64,000 nucleotides of DNA from Sipunculus nudus (GCA_026874595.1 CM049311.1:65515953-65579952), one strand, 5' to 3'; positions 39,189-51,858 are shown, numbered from the stretch's first letter. Numbers and translations: made by a program. Notes: generated by a model from the sequence alone, not told the origin.

Positions 39189-39608
39189 CACCATTGGGCT
39201 GTCCAAGCCAAAAAAAGTATACGCTCATCGAGCAGCTACAGGTTGCTGCAGTCAAGACCTCAGCCCTGTGCGCTCCTTAAGCATGTTCTCAGAGCCGACA
39301 GTCGCAGTGCCACGCCATGCCAAGCAAGGAGCCATAGGGGGCGCCCTCTTCTCTCCTGGGTTGAGGTCCTTGTTAGAAAGCTACAGCACCCACAGCCACA
39401 AAGCCCGAAGCAACCCGCATTCCCTCCACCGATCCCAGCAGCGGAGACCCAGCCATGTCAATCGAGAGCCGAACTCGATCCTTGTGAGCGACTTAACTTC
39501 GAAGAGGCAATGCCCTTTTACTTGCGATTTCGGTCATTTGGACCGTTTTAACCAGTTTCCCAGTTATGCAAGTTTACAAGTTTTTTCGTCATCGCCACCA
39601 TTGGGCTG
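39189..39608 (+). mobile_element. SINE-like retroposon copy 1 with 13-bp target-site duplication
   Basis: A 394-bp GC-richer block (39202-39595) is flanked by perfect copies of CACCATTGGGCTG (39189-39201 and 39596-39608). It begins TCCAAGCCAAAA and ends GTTTTTTCGTCATCGC. The second copy (48168-48560) is its diverged reverse complement along its whole length. Variable-length duplications of 13-14 bp around a short non-coding unit fit target-primed retroposition. The end carries a T-run plus GTCATC rather than poly(A), so in the opposite orientation the unit would start GATGAC plus an A-run. Polarity is unresolved and no clear tRNA A/B box was seen. The 181-residue open frame across it is not conserved in copy 2. 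Confidence 0.75.
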
Positions 39609-42600
39609 TAACAGCCTTGGTTCCTTTTTGTTATGGCAGGAAGCCTGTAACAGCCTTGATTCCTTTTCCTTATATAACTGCTTAATTTGAGCAAGTGCTA
39701 CACCATGGGTTAGCAATTCACCATACTTCTTTGTCACATCTCACAGGCTTCCTGCCATAACAAAATTGACCTAGTAAATGTTTATTCAATGCTGATGTCC
39801 ACTGGTGTCAAAAGATCTGTGTGATGCTCCTAGATGATGGCTGCGCTAAATAATTTGGCTGATGTGTATGCATGAACTGATGATGCTACGTGAGTTGGTA
39901 GATTTAGCTTTCTTGTCCCTCTAAGTTCCCCTTCACAGATTCTTGGATTTATGGCTTTTAGCTCATGAAAAAAGACTATATAACATATTCCACCTGAAAA
40001 AATTTGTAGACATACTTTCTTTCCCTCTTTACACACAAACACTTGTGGTCATCTGTGTTTGTATATTAATAAATAATTTTAGGTTAAGAGGAAGAGTGAT
40101 GCCTTTTACTAAATTTTAGAAAGGCTTATTTATTAACACTTAAGCTTTCAAAGCATACAGGCTTTCTCTTAAGGTGATTAGTAGAGATGCTCAGGCTTCT
40201 TGACGGAGAAGCCTGTGGGATCGTAAGCTGTCGTGATAATAAATATGTTAGTCTATGCTTAAATATGTTCTAGATATGTTAGTCACTGTTAGTCTTTACG
40301 TACACTTCAACTATATAGACTAACATGGCTATAGTTTTGATAGATAATTTTGTTTGAAGTAACCACCAGTTAAAAAATGACCCTATTTGTCAATCAGCAG
40401 CTGTATTTTGTAATGTTTAAGCACTTGGGCCAGTGGGGATATTTTATAGGGAACAGAATTAGGTTAATTTGATTTGTGCAGTGGTTGCTCATTAGGTCAA
40501 ATACAGTATTGACTTCTCCTCAATCAGTAGACTATGCTAACTGCAGACCAAGATCTTAACCTGTAAAGGTTTCTAGCAGTTTATAAATTGGACATTTTGG
40601 GCCATCAAATGATAGAAATAGCACATTTGCTTGGATAAAATCTTGTTCAATTTCATTAGTGAAGCCATTCAGGTCTTTCTTCAGGTTGGCAAACATGGCC
40701 TCTCAGTCTTCACTGATTTTGGAATGACCTTATTATGCCAGAGTCAGCCTTATTGCTTGATTCACTGGCCAGTATGTGAGGGTAACAATAAAATTTGGTA
40801 CAGGAAATCAAACCCACTTCATGCAATTATCAGCTTAGTAAGGATCCAGTCCGACATGATTGTACATAGCCTGTTACTGGAGGTCTAGACACACTTAATA
40901 ATGTGTCTTGTATGCCTTCCCTAATTCCTTAAGTTTATTCTGCCCAGACTGATGCACTGATCTCATTGTTAAGAAACTATCTAATATTATAAATTATTTA
41001 ATATTTTAGTGGGGAAGGGGTTAATTAAAGCTGGTTTTAACACCTTTGGATAAATTTATTATGTGACCATTTTACATTTATATGAATACAGAGCTGGATA
41101 CCAGAAGAACTATTAAAATTTATCATCCTCCTGGGTCCAGCAATCAAGTGACCAAAATTATTGCAAATTATCTATAGAAAGGATAATACTGGCTATCAGC
41201 ACAAATTTATATATAATATATTTATATTTTATGGCAAGGGAGTCTAAAATTTATTACAGTATCATGCATTTCTACATTATCTTGGTGAAGTCCACAAAAT
41301 TTGCTTAAAATACCTTGATCAACTGACATAATAATTATTTCAGTGTTTTCCATATAATAATGATGCAGACTGAACTGAAGTTTTAGTTATTTTGATGTAC
41401 CGGTTTATGAAATTTGTATAAATTTATTTTGATATTGTTTGTTATAAGAGCCTATGGTTATCACATTAATTCTTGTAGGAGCCATTGATAATCACGTTGA
41501 CTCTTGTCAGAGCCATTGAAAATCTTATTGGTCATCTTATATCAATTGGTAAAGCATTGTCTACATCAGGGAAAGAATGAGAATCTGGCAGGATCCAGAA
41601 TATTCCCGGGAAGAATGAGAATTCCTTTTCTTTCTGGGAAAACTAAGAATCAAGAGATGGTATGAATTGTCACTCTTCCCGGGATAAATGAGAGTTCCAG
41701 TCTCTTATGGAAGGATTGAACATTCTCATGTTTCCTGTGAAGAATGGGAATTCTCATTTTCCCATGGAGATTTTGGAAAGAATCATCCCAGATTCCCATT
41801 CTTCCCTTGACATATACATCATGCCATCCCAACAAATGGAGATGGCTAATGCTTCTAAGAAATAATTCCCCTTATTCTGTTAGTCATCTCACTGCAATAA
41901 TGGTTTTAAAAAAAACTTCTGATTTGAGACCAAAGCCAGATGATAGACAGCACAAAAGCATGTGCTTGAAATATTTATGGTTTTGAACTCCAAATTTTAA
42001 AAAAGGAAAATAGGATTGTAACATGTGGTTTCATTTATTTTTACACTGAGACCAACAAACAACACAGAAGCATTTTGTTAAAAAATGGTTGTTTTAAGAC
42101 TCAGTGTGACAAGGTCAGTGAAGTCACGTGATCCTATGACATTTCCTTATATCCCTATCAAGTACCTTCCTCGAATACATTTAATTTATATTGGCTTTAA
42201 CTGTTTTGTCAGTGGACCAGCAAAGGACATGGTTTCATTTTCTTTCATGATATCATTGGCACACTGCATGCAGTGACACAGTTCATGTGTAAGGTAAAAA
42301 AAATCTGTGATGTACATAAATCAATGGCAAAGTATATATCAATTAATTATAAATCCACTGCAGAGAAGCTTATTTTGGACAGACCATTTATTATTCCTGG
42401 ACATTCTTTATTTAGAGTTCAATGTGTTTCAAATACATACAGACTTAAGGCTAATTTTAAACTCTCTGCATTGTATTTTATTCTTTCCATGCATTCTTTT
42501 TCCGAAAAGTTCATATGGCAAAGTCATAAAATAAACATAACAGCCCCATGGATCAATAACAAAAATATTTAACATGTCAGTCCATGATACTTTGACCCTG

Positions 42601-44881
42601 GTACCATTTATATGTCACAAGATTTTCTATTCTTGAGAGTGGCAGTGCATATTTATTTGTATATAAACTGTTTCCACCAAAATTCTCTCTGCCACCACTG
42701 TAGTTGTCCCCTGTCTAAAGATATCAGGAATGTACTGGTCAGCTCCATCTGTCTGTCCATAAATTCAACTTAACTCAGTATCTCAAAAAAAGTTACTCTA
42801 TCCACCAGTAATTTATATCACAGATGTTCTTTTTAATGTTCCTGTAATGTTACATTTAGATCATACTATGTTGGTTTATCAGTTTATCTCATTATTTGCC
42901 TCCTCTGGAGGGTCTGTGTTCATCTATGTTTATATGTTTGTTCGTGTGTGTGTTCACAACATTACTCATGCAATCATGAATCGCATATCATGAAATTTTC
43001 AGGGCATTAAGGGATTGAGCCAATGAAGAATCACTTGGATTTAGATTTGGTTGTGAATCCGGTGCATGTTCTGGATTCAGAAACATCATTAAAAAATTTC
43101 ACAATTGCACTGTCACTTATACATAAACGAACATGGGTATAGTCGCTGAATAAGTTAAGGCAAACACAGCCTGGGGAGCATCCAACAATAGGGACCCTCC
43201 AAACATGGTAGAAGCTATCATTCCTTAGAATGCAGATTTCTAGTGAAAGAATTTTAAAATCTCAACTTCAATATATAATGTGTGATGAAATATCTAAAAA
43301 CTAATGCATGTCTTATCAGTTGCTTCATCTGCCAGCTTTGGGTGTATTCTTGATTTATTTTTTTTTTCAAGTTTAATTCTATATCAAGCAATTTGTAAAA
43401 TTTCAGATGCAGATATCTTCCCAAGTATATGTACTTCACACTCAAGCTTGGTGGAGGATTTGAACCTCTGGGCAACAATTTGTTTATCATTTGCCAAAAA
43501 GTGCATAAAAAATTATCATCCATTTTGTGCTTCCATTCACATTTTACTATGGAATCCCCAAAAGAGGTCCATTTAGGCAGACCTGGCCCAGATCCTTGAC
43601 CTGGCAGTATTGATTTTGAGGAAATGATGGTAGTCAGTCATTGGTGGTTGGGGGGGGGGGGGAGCTGTTATCTTCAATGGTTTGGAAGCAATGAGTTGAG
43701 TGCTGCAAACAGACTCGGGAGCACAGCTCTGAGGGCCGAGTAAAAGCAGTGCTACAGTACTTGCTGTTTATTAGCTCGGCATAAATTCACAGTTAGCATG
43801 CAATGCTGTTATGGAGAAAGGGTCTATCTTAATATGAAGAGGCATGTTTGCTGGGGTGAAGAGCAACCATACTAAAGATAGCCAGGATCAGGCTGTGGGC
43901 AGCCAAATAGGCTTCTCCAGAAGGATGGTCTGTTTAGCTATATATAGAGGCCTGCAGGAACAGATTTGATATACATTGGCTTAAACTGGCGTGGGACCAT
44001 GGTCATATATGTCATATACATACAATGTCTTGTAAAAGGAGTGCCGAACCACTTCAGCTGACCCAGAATGGCATCAGATTGAACAAGATCGTGTTGATTT
44101 TTAAAAGCTGTTTATGACACAGACTATGATGCTAGAAACCCTGTTCAGAGTCTATTTAATCAGTATTTACCTTATATTAAGATTATTTTCATCCCTGTTT
44201 GTTTGTAAAAAAAAGAGTATCCTTCCAGGTGTCTATATGTTCAATATACAGTAAAACCTTTCTTTAGTGGGACACCCCACATGTGTAGAAGTCCTATGCT
44301 GTGACTCTTAGTTTAACTAGACAGCAGACAGAATCGGCATGTTTATAGCTCTGACAACTACCTGCATCTGGAATACTACCGGGAATCTGATCTGATGTAA
44401 CTTCAAATGGTATAATTCCAAGTGCAGGAAATATATGAATCCAAATCAAGAGGAATGTGTGTCACAGTTTACCAAACATGTGTCAGTTTGGTGGTTGCAT
44501 CATAGGTTAACTCTGTCTGCCAGAACAAAGGCATATCTTGATGCCAGGGAATGACAACAGTCTTGAGCTTTGTCATGGATAAATTTCAAGTTCTCGTTGT
44601 TGTATATAGGGGATCCAAATTTCCTCCAAAATTAAATTGCATCTTGTAACCCTAATACTCCTTAAATATTCATCAAACTCTGTTAATTACTTTTTGAGTA
44701 AAGTTCATAACAATCAAATGGCAGAGATAAACAGAATAATGTAAGAAAACAAAATTTTTAAGGATTCAGAAAATATTAAATTAAGGATATTTATACAGAC
44801 AGAAATTTTTCAATAAATATAAAGTGAATCATGAAAGTCTTTTTACAGAGATAGAAGATCCACATTGTCTCCTGACCCCAG
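39609..44881 (+). other. Large intron-like region
   Basis: AT-rich sequence without recognised genes. Contents worth noting: two adjacent copies of GCTGTAACAGCCTTG.TTCC near 39605-39665; about three ~45-bp tandem units at 41450-41530; a palindrome-rich TTCCCGGGAAGAATGAGAAT tract at 41570-41820; a MITE terminus at 44249; a G-run at 43651-43664. Open frames are short and without motifs. Confidence 0.4.
44249..44284 (+). repeat. One-ended fragment of the CAGTAAAACC MITE
   Basis: CAGTAAAACC preceded by TA matches the terminus of the complete MITE at 19818. No matching inverted end was found nearby, so the copy is truncated or diverged. Confidence 0.45.
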
Positions 44882-45001
44882 GACATCTTTTATCTGACTG
44901 CTTTTGAGGAGTGTTATTCTGGTCTTAACTTTGCCAACAAGCGTCCCTCTGACACCAATCTCTCTCTGCAGGCAGATTCTCACCTGGACAGTGTCCTCAG
45001 A
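44882..45001 (+). CDS. Candidate 40-codon phase-0 exon, protein unknown
   Basis: A good acceptor (CATTGTCTCCTGACCCCAG) leads into 40 open codons with mixed, protein-like composition, starting DIFYLTAFEECYSGLNF and ending SHLDSVLR. A donor follows (CAGA|GTACTT). Length 120 bp, phase 0 at both ends, so it could be included without frame change downstream of the GOPC-like exon, which also ends in phase 0. It does not resemble the next vertebrate GOPC exon (a second coiled coil). It may be a lineage-specific or alternative GOPC exon, an exon of a nested gene, or chance. An internal alternative acceptor (CTCTCTGCAG|GCAG) is present. Confidence 0.4.
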
Positions 45002-48000
45002 GTACTTTCATTTCACATCCCATTGCCCTTATCAAACCCTGATAGGTTTATTTGACCCATTTTCCGAAAACGGCTCATGGGGACTGCCATACACACTAAA
45101 ACCCGGATGTTACAGTTCAGATAATATTAACATTCTTTAGTAGTACTGGTGCAGCTGGCAATTTTAAAATACTGCTGCATTTTCTTTTATTTTATTATTA
45201 GAAATATATAAAAATTTACATTTTGCATAAATTGATATATTGACATGGTTGATAAAATATAAATGATTTTTCCCTTGGTTTACTCCTTGTGGTAGTCATA
45301 AACTGTGGTAGCAGTAATTATCTAAACTCAGCTTTAGCAGTCATAATACTGCACCACAGACAAACCTTATATGGCTTGAGATATAGATCCAGAATTTTAT
45401 GCATAAATCTCCTGGCCATATCTTCCACTAAATCTGAAGTGACTGTGACATTGATTTTAGATTTGCTGCATAGTCTGTTAAGGAAGTTGGCTTCATGAGA
45501 CCTAAGCTGTTTTGAGATGCATGATGGCTTGTACCAGTCCCTGCAGTAATCTTTATTCAAAATACAAGACCTGGCTCATGTTTGGCGAGTCTCATCCTCT
45601 TTGAATAGAGAATCCTGATATATTTTTCCTCACCCAGTGCTAGACTGATGTAAACCATTTATCAGGTCTCGTCTCGATCATTCAAATGTCAGATGCCAGC
45701 ATCCTGGTTCTGAGTATAGAATGCCAAAGTCTGTACCTGTTTGGATGATCCAGGCACATATATATCGGTCAGCAATAATGCCCTGTCTAAAACACCTGCT
45801 GGTAAAGGCATTACAGGATGTTCATCCATTATCCCACGCAAAAGATTGGACCTGGCTCGCCTCGGCAAAAAGAAGATAATAACAAATGTAATGTTAACCT
45901 AGTGGGACAAAGCTTAACAATTTTGTGAATGATTGGTCCTGACCAACCAAGACTTAGCTGAAAGATTAATGTAATTTTGCTCAGTAGGAATTTTATTATC
46001 TGCCAGATATACACCCCAGTGACTGGAATTTCTAAAAGCTCACGGGCACAATAGGTTTAGACATTAAATCTTTTGTTACCTACAGTGTTTGGTAGCTGTA
46101 AAGTACATAAAATTAACATGCCCAAATGAGTCTTTCACCTGTTATAAACAATTTGTTTGAGTAATAAATACTTAAACTTGACCACTTACATTACAGTTAT
46201 TATGCTGTTTGTAAACTTTTGCCAGAAGGTATATTTTCAGATATTGTCCACAAGGTGAGAAACCATTTTGCAATGACTGAATCTTAAACAAAAACAGTCA
46301 GTTTGAATGAAACCATTACAATAAATGTTATAAATTCCCTCACAGGGAATTTAAATGAAATAATTAAGTTATTCAAAGAGAAAATGGTCAGTTTTCATGA
46401 CTGTATGCTTATTATCATATTGTACATATGAAATTTGTATTGAAAATTTATAATAAGAAAATAAATATTTGCCAATCTAATGCTGTGATTTCTGAAAAAA
46501 AATTGCCCGAGAACCTTTTTCGTAGTCTAAAGCTAAAGATTCTTTATGTACAGAATGCAGCATGCACAATGCATATAAAATAGGTGATTGACTAAATAAA
46601 TAAGGTGAGATTCCTTATGCGTGGGTCTCACATGTAGAATGCTTAACCGGCAAAATGAATCGCTACATGTAGCAATTTCTTAAGGTTCCAGATGGTATCC
46701 AGGGGCAACACATAGAAAACATGCATGCCACTGTGTAGTTTCATATGAAATCTCTCAAAACACATTCCGCTACCTGTATGCTGCATTCCATACATAAGGA
46801 ATCTTAGCTTAAAGGGACATAATCAGATTCAAAATTATGCCTAATATTTCACAATATCAGTTCAGTTTTGCAATATACAAAAGTTTCCCAGAAAACCATC
46901 CTAGCATATAATCTCAGTAGCTCTTATATGACGGTTTAACAGCTTGTATTATGTTGATGAACAGTCCATATGTGTCTGTTTACCATGACAAAGCTGCGTG
47001 ATGCAAGGTCTGATTGTGACCCACAACGCACAGTGTTTCAGCCAGCAGGAATATGTACATGAATTACATGTTTTAGGCCAAGTCAGTCAGGGAATCTCTT
47101 GACGTGTTGTGTCCTGGATGATGCACACGCTCAGTTTATGTTGACACCTGTGATCTAGCCCGATCTGCATTTTTAACACTCATTTACAGGAGTGAGCAAA
47201 CAGATACAGGGCAATATTTTGGCAGGTACAAATGTATTTTTAAGAGAAGAAGGTATTTTTCATGCCTTTCATGAAATCTCCTATCAAACATTGGATATGC
47301 TCTTCAGTATCAGACAGGACAAATACAATAAAAATGAAATGCTGATACAGGAAATAGCCAGTAATATTCTTGATGGCTCCAGGTACTGAATTTGACTGTC
47401 CTGAACTTTAATGGTCTTCAGGTAAAGTGGCTGATGATAATTTCAAAGCCTGCCATATTTATATGCCATATAGAGGTTTAAGTTTGCTGACCTGGCCATA
47501 TTATCCTTGTCATGAAACAATACTACTCCACCAGAATTCTGTATGATACACAGTTTGTTTTATTTGCTGGGAGGTTTAAAGTGAAGTTCATGTTTCAGGA
47601 AATTCCTACCAAGGTTTCAGCCAGGCATTCTTAGCTGTTTTTATGTACCAGTATTTCTGCTGACCGGAAGGAAACATAAAGAACTTTACGAGATCCTCAA
47701 GAGAAGATGTCTAGGAGATCGCTTCCTGAGGGATTTTTATTTTTCATGTGTTGCTTTGTGCCCTATTCAAGATAACCCTGAGTGTTTCTTCATAAACATT
47801 AGCCAAATGAAAATAGATGGAGAACTAGCCTTTGCATGAAATTGCTGAAGTTTTGTGGGTGTAGTCATTGCTTTTAGGACTGATAAGTCTGGTTTCAGAT
47901 CCAGTAATTACTGCCTGGATGCTTTGTAAAATATTGACCTGAAGTTACAGATTAAGTTAAATAGTTGGTATGACTCATTACTTTAATAATTGGATTATTA

Positions 48001-48153
48001 TTTTAATATCCCCATCCCCTTTTTTTAGTGAACCTGAAACCCAGAAGACTTCATTGCATTTGCAACATATCAAAAATTATAGATCCAGTACTATAAATGG
48101 TCTTAAATCAACTCTTGTCCTTACTCCTTACCTTTAAGAAAATGATGTTAGTT
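45002..48153 (+). other. Intron-like DNA
   Basis: No genes recognised. The minus-strand frame at 45318-45560 and the plus-strand frame at 47192-47389 have no known motifs. The sequence is low in GC and free of the palindrome-ended repeats. Confidence 0.4.
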
Positions 48154-48574
48154 ACAAAATGAATTATGCTGATGACAAAAAAACTTGCTAAAACTTACAT
48201 AACTGGGATACCCGGTTAATACGGTCCAAATGGCCGAAACCGCAAGAACAATGGCTATGAGTCTCGAAACAATGTTGTTCACAAGATCGAGTTCGGCTCT
48301 CAAATGGCATGGCTGGGTCTCTGCTGCTGGGATCGGTAGAGGGAATGTGGGTTGCTTCTGGCTTTGTGGCTGTGGATGCTGTAGCTTTCTAAAAGGTCAC
48401 CGGCTTGGGATGGACGATGGTGGCCTTTGCGGCTCCCTGCTTGGCTTGGTGTGGCACTGCGACTTTGGCTCAGAGAACATGCTTAAGGAGCACACAGGGC
48501 TGAGGTCCTGACCGCAGCAACCTGTAGCTGCTCGATGAGCGTATACTTCTTTTGGCTTGGACAAAATGAATTAT
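48154..48574 (-). mobile_element. SINE-like retroposon copy 2 with 14-bp target-site duplication
   Basis: A 393-bp block (48168-48560) lies between perfect copies of ACAAAATGAATTAT (48154-48167 and 48561-48574). It is the reverse complement of copy 1 over its whole length, including TTGGCTTGG at one end and GCTGATGAC plus an A-run at the other, with scattered substitutions and small indels. The two independent duplications fix the family's ends to the base. Any transcript would pair with that of copy 1 about 9 kb upstream. Confidence 0.75.
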
Positions 48575-48885
48575 AAATTGTACACTTCTATAAATGAGAT
48601 GGAATTAATGGGTTAATCGTTATTATCACTCAATTTGTATTGATGATTAACAATGTGCGTTACAGAAAATTTAAGTCAGATTAAGGACTGATAACTGATA
48701 GTTCTCTGCTCTTATTGCACCATTTCATTTGTTCAAGTATGAGTTCACAGTACAAGTAACAAAGGTGGCTATAAGATTAATTAAAGCCACCTAATATCAA
48801 ACTGACTTTTTCCAGGCTTTTTATTGCAAATTATGCTATGTTCATTTGAGAAGAGTGCTTAATTATGCCAATGGAACACTTTTTT

Positions 48886-50756
48886 AGCTCAGTTGACTGT
48901 AAGTGACCTGAGCTTTAGCAATCACTCTTTGTTCGTCGTCCGTCCGGCTGTCTGGTCGTCCGGTCATCTGTCTGTTAACAGGGCACAAATTGTTAACCCT
49001 GGATCTGGAATCTTCTCACTTTACATCCAGAGAGGTCGATGAAAAATCGCTTTCGAAACCTAGAATAAGTTCTCTGTTACCCATATTCTTTGATCTATGG
49101 GGCTCTGAAGTACCCCCCAGAATAATGGAAAATTTGACACAAAAACTCAAGTATCTGAACAACTAAAGCATTGATCACCATGAATTTTGTAATTGATATT
49201 GATCACGGAGTGTTTCATCAGTTTTGAGACTAGTGGCGCCACCTGTATTTTTTTTATTTTTTTACAATTTTTTTTCTCTATTTTTCAGACTTTAAAAGAT
49301 GCCTCCATCTGTTAACAGGGCATAAATTATAATGCTTGGACCTAGAATCTTCTATCTTGACATGCAGGGAGGCCCATGAAAAGTCGCCTTGGAAACCTCG
49401 AATTACCCATATTCTTTGAGCCATGGGGCTCTGAAGTACCCCCCAGAATAATGGAAATTTTGATAAAAAAGCTCAAGGATGTGAACAACTAATGCATTGA
49501 TCACCATGATTTTTTGCATGCATATTCATCATGGAGTGTTTCATAAGTTTCTGCAGACTAGTGGCGCCACCTGTATTTTTTTTATTTTTTTACAATTTTT
49601 TTTCTCTATTTTTCAGACTTTAAAAGATGCCTCCATCTGTTAACAGGGCATAAATTATAATGCTTGGACCTAGAATCTTCTATCTTGACATGCAGGGAGG
49701 CCCATGAAAAGTCGCCTTGGAAACCTCGAATTACCCATATTCTTTGAGCCATGGGGCTCTGAAGTACCCCCCAGAATAATGGAAATTTTGATAAAAAAGC
49801 TCAAGGATGTGAACAACTAATGCATTGATCACCATGATTTTTTGCATGCATATTCATCATGGAGTGTTTCATAAGTTTCTGCAGACTGGTGGCGCCACCT
49901 GTATCATTTCAATTTTTTACGATTTATTTTCTCTATTTTTGAGACCTTAAAAGATGCCTCCATCTGTTAACAGGGCACAAATCATTACTACTGGACCTAG
50001 AATCTTCTATCTTGACATGCAGTTAGGCCTATGAAATGTCTCCTGATAAAAAAACTAAAATTAGGTGTCTATTACCCAAATTCTTCATATATTTCTTCAT
50101 ACTATACCCAAAACCTCTGTGCTATTGTGCTTGGAAGTACCCCCCTGAATAACTGAAAATTTGATACAAAAGCTCAAGTATCTGAACAACATGCATTGAT
50201 TACCATGAATCTTTGCATGGATATTGGTTATGGAGTGTTTCATCAGTTTCTGCAGACTTGTGGTGCCACCTGTATTTTTTCAATTTTTATGATTTTTTAT
50301 CTTTATTTTTGAGACTTTAAAAGATGCGATCATCTGTTAACAGGGCACAAATTGTTATGACTGGACCTAGAATCTTCTTACTTGACATCCAGGGAGGTCC
50401 ATGAAAAGTCTTCTTGGAAACCTGAAATGAGGTCTCTATTACCCATATTCTTCAAGCTATGGGGCTTATAAACACCCCTCAGAATAATTGAAAATTTGAT
50501 ACTAAAGCAGGGCACAAATCATAACCATTTGACCTAGAATATTTTATTTTTGACAACCAGGGAGGTTCATGAAAAGTCTTCTTGGAAACCTGAAATTAGG
50601 TCTCTATTACCCATATTCTCTAAGCTATGGGGCTTATAAGCACCCCTCAGAATAAATGAAAATTTGATTCCAAAGCAGGGCACAAATCATAACCATTTGA
50701 CCTAGAATCTTCATACTTGACATCCTGAGATTTCCTCAAAGATCTCCTCAGAAACC
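48886..50756 (+). mobile_element. Family A copy 5, left part (host of the LINE)
   Basis: The 5' palindrome (AGCTCAGTTGACTGTAAGTG...CTGAGCT) starts at 48886 and a GTCCGTC run follows. Units of ~300-330 bp like those of copy 4 come next, with GGTGGCGCCACC or a close variant near 49229, 49559 and 49889. Two successive units (about 49240-49567 and 49568-49895, period 328 bp) appear essentially identical, a recent duplication. The left part stops at GAAACC (50751-50756), where the LINE begins. The right part resumes at 63479. Confidence 0.65.
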
Positions 50757-51024
50757 AAGTGGTGCGGCGATGAGTGCGGACGTGTTTTGGTCTAGCTCCT
50801 CTCGAGTGTAGCCGGCAGCGGCCTTCCTCGGGGTATGTTACCTGTCTGACAATATTGTACCACAATGATAATACTATTACGAAAATGACATTGGTCGCTA
50901 ACTAAGCAGAAACCCCTGTTTTTACGTTTACATTGACTTTTTTGGAGCACAAACTTATCGAGTAAATACTTCGCCTACCATGTGCACTTGAGTGAACAAA
51001 CTACCTAATACGTGAATTAACTGC
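50757..51024 (+). mobile_element. LINE 5' untranslated region
   Basis: The boundary is set by the interrupted host repeat: its usual GAAACCTGAAATTAGGTCTC is split after GAAACC here and resumes as TGAATTGAGGTCAC at 63479. The new sequence is GC-richer and leads without interruption to ORF1. A full-length 5' end is likely because sequence upstream of ORF1 is present. Any internal promoter cannot be pinpointed. Confidence 0.6.
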
Positions 51025-51858
51025 ATGGCAACATCGACTCCTAAACGTCAGTACTTGTCCACTGGCAGTTCCTCTCCGGACACACCAAAACCTGATCCTA
51101 AACGTCATAGGTTTTTCTGTTGTACAGAAAATATGGATTACCCCATCCAAACAGCCCTAATGGAGTTGGACAAAAATGCCCCACTCACTATAGGAGTGTT
51201 GGCTAATTTTTTAAACCTCCAGTCTGACTACCTTACCAAAATGTTCCAACATCAAATTACAGCTATGGACGAGGTTATAAACCAACAAGGCTGTTTGATT
51301 GAAAAATTGCAGTCTGAATTGGATTCTGTCACCTCTGAACAAACAGTTCTGAAAGAACAAAACAAACGCTTGATAGATGAACTCAATGACCTTGCCCAGT
51401 ACAGCAGGCGCAACTCGATCCGCATATTTGGGCTACCCGAATCATCAGACGAAAATACAGATGATGTCGTGAAAACATTTCTGTCAGACACATTAAAATT
51501 AAACCTAAATGAGAGCGATATATGTCGTACTCACAGAGTAGGCCAAAAAGGTTCTGGCAAGATTCGCCCCATCCTCCTGAAACTTACAAGTTATAATTCC
51601 AAGCGCAAAATCATGAGATCCCGCAAATTATGCAAACCTGACCACGGTCGCCAAACTGTTTACATAAACGATGATCTCACAAAACAACGATCAGCAGTGG
51701 CATTTGAAGCTCGTCAACTTAAACGAAAAAGCCAGATACGAGATACATGGACAAAAGATGGCAACATCATTTTAAAACTCTTGGATGAATCTATCAAGAT
51801 GGTAAAAACAATTGACGAACTTATCTCCGTAGTACCTACTTTACCTGGTATGTCGTAA
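51025..51858 (+). CDS. LINE ORF1 protein (coiled coil, RRM-like, C-terminal domain)
   Basis: An intact 277-residue frame from ATG to TAA. Residues 1-40 are Ser/Pro/Lys-rich. About 80-125 form a coiled coil with regular Leu/Ile spacing. 126-195 look like the RRM-type core (SRRNSIRIFGLPES, later HRVG...RPILLKLTS). 200-265 resemble the C-terminal domain of L1-type ORF1 proteins (VYINDDLTKQRS, FEARQLKRKS). Such proteins trimerise through the coiled coil and coat LINE RNA as a nucleic-acid chaperone in the cytoplasm. ORF2 lies 3' on the same strand, now separated by the inserted LTR element. Retention of an open frame says the LINE is young. Confidence 0.85.
   Translation: MATSTPKRQYLSTGSSSPDTPKPDPKRHRFFCCTENMDYPIQTALMELDKNAPLTIGVLANFLNLQSDYLTKMFQHQITAMDEVINQQGCLIEKLQSELDSVTSEQTVLKEQNKRLIDELNDLAQYSRRNSIRIFGLPESSDENTDDVVKTFLSDTLKLNLNESDICRTHRVGQKGSGKIRPILLKLTSYNSKRKIMRSRKLCKPDHGRQTVYINDDLTKQRSAVAFEARQLKRKSQIRDTWTKDGNIILKLLDESIKMVKTIDELISVVPTLPGMS

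Noticed and set aside
39145-39690. 181-residue frame over the SINE-like block and 93-residue frame at 48230-48511
   Set aside because: The two copies of the same retroposon give unrelated frames in opposite orientations, so neither is conserved as protein.
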